Part shown: in pieces, positions 16,621 to 16,713 of the stretch
How the letters are laid out: every line of letters starts with the position of its first letter
Numbering within the stretch: the stretch's first letter is position 1
Assembly: GCA_031283515.1 (NCBI GenBank)
Contig: JAITBS010000102.1
Location: 1-16,713, forward strand
Length of the DNA: 16,713 bases
Reading direction: 5' to 3'
Source: Planctomycetaceae bacterium
GTDB taxonomy: Bacteria; Planctomycetota; Planctomycetia; Pirellulales; Thermoguttaceae
Notes under the pieces: generated by a model
Databases searched by the model: none
Told to the model about the DNA's origin: nothing
Seen by the model: the letters and a program-made list of their open reading frames with translations, nothing else
Position numbers and translations under genes: made by a program

Positions 16621-16713
16621 TTTAGTTATGCGGCTCGACATACCGCAACGTTAACTTGGGCGGTGAATGATGTCTTAGAAGTGGTGTCCGAACTCGATCT
16701 GGCACAAGATACA
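16621..16713. other. Window tail of higher GC, unresolved
   Basis: The last roughly 90 bases are visibly richer in GC than the BREX genes. On the plus strand one frame stays open to the window edge and reads ATLTWAVNDVLEVVSELDLA near its end. On the minus strand the expected next part of the IS66 transposase is not clearly readable. The stretch may be a cut-off host gene interrupted by the IS66 debris, or decayed IS66 sequence. The evidence is too short to decide. Confidence 0.25.

Noticed and set aside
16237..16625. Three overlapping plus-strand ORFs of 69-94 aa
   Set aside because: They are antisense to the broken IS66 transposase and have no recognisable features.
1..16713. CRISPR array, tRNA, rRNA or toxin-antitoxin pair
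   Set aside because: No spaced direct repeats, no tRNA-like cloverleaf with a recognisable T-loop, and no paired small toxin and antitoxin ORFs were seen on either strand.

Overview
This AT-rich window looks like a defence island from a bacterial chromosome or large mobile element. Taxonomy is uncertain. Most genes start without a Shine-Dalgarno (SD) sequence, from A-rich leaders (two share taaaacaATG). That fits Bacteroidota/Chlorobi-type bacteria or another AT-rich anaerobe, but does not prove it. No tRNA, rRNA or CRISPR array was seen.

Left part (1-1062): the tail of a broken ParB-type/DNA-methylase protein, then a 311-bp non-coding element with imperfect terminal inverted repeats and a 7-bp target duplication (MITE-like), then a decayed IS30-type transposase fragment. 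A single large gene follows (1063-3345), encoding a KAP-family P-loop NTPase. It stands apart from the main operon.

Core (3681-15638): six tightly packed plus-strand genes with gaps of 1, 16, 0, 0 and 10 bp. Four are the known core of a type 4 BREX phage-defence system: brxP (PAPS-reductase/DndC-like with Cys clusters), a BrxC/PglY-type giant P-loop ATPase, pglZ (alkaline-phosphatase fold) and brxL (AAA+, short form). These are bracketed by two genes outside the type 4 core as I know it: a 468-aa protein of unknown function that starts the operon and sits 1 bp before brxP, and a 70-aa zinc-ribbon protein that ends it. The inferred scheme is that BrxP makes a sulfur-type DNA mark, while the BrxC ATPase, PglZ and BrxL act on unmarked invading DNA. 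The first gene could be a DNA-binding or recognition subunit.

The operon leader (3346-3680) holds a 97-bp mini-element with 16-bp inverted repeats and a perfect 7-bp-arm palindrome. The 7-mer TTTTAGA or its complement occurs five times between 3502 and 3679, the last copy 1 bp before the first start codon.

Right part (15639-16713): remnants of two IS66-family elements in the same orientation on the minus strand. One is an N-terminal piece and the other a C-terminal piece with several stops and frameshifts. Their GTAA...TCAGTGGA termini face each other across 47 bp. Beyond about 16620 base composition rises in GC and the content is unresolved.
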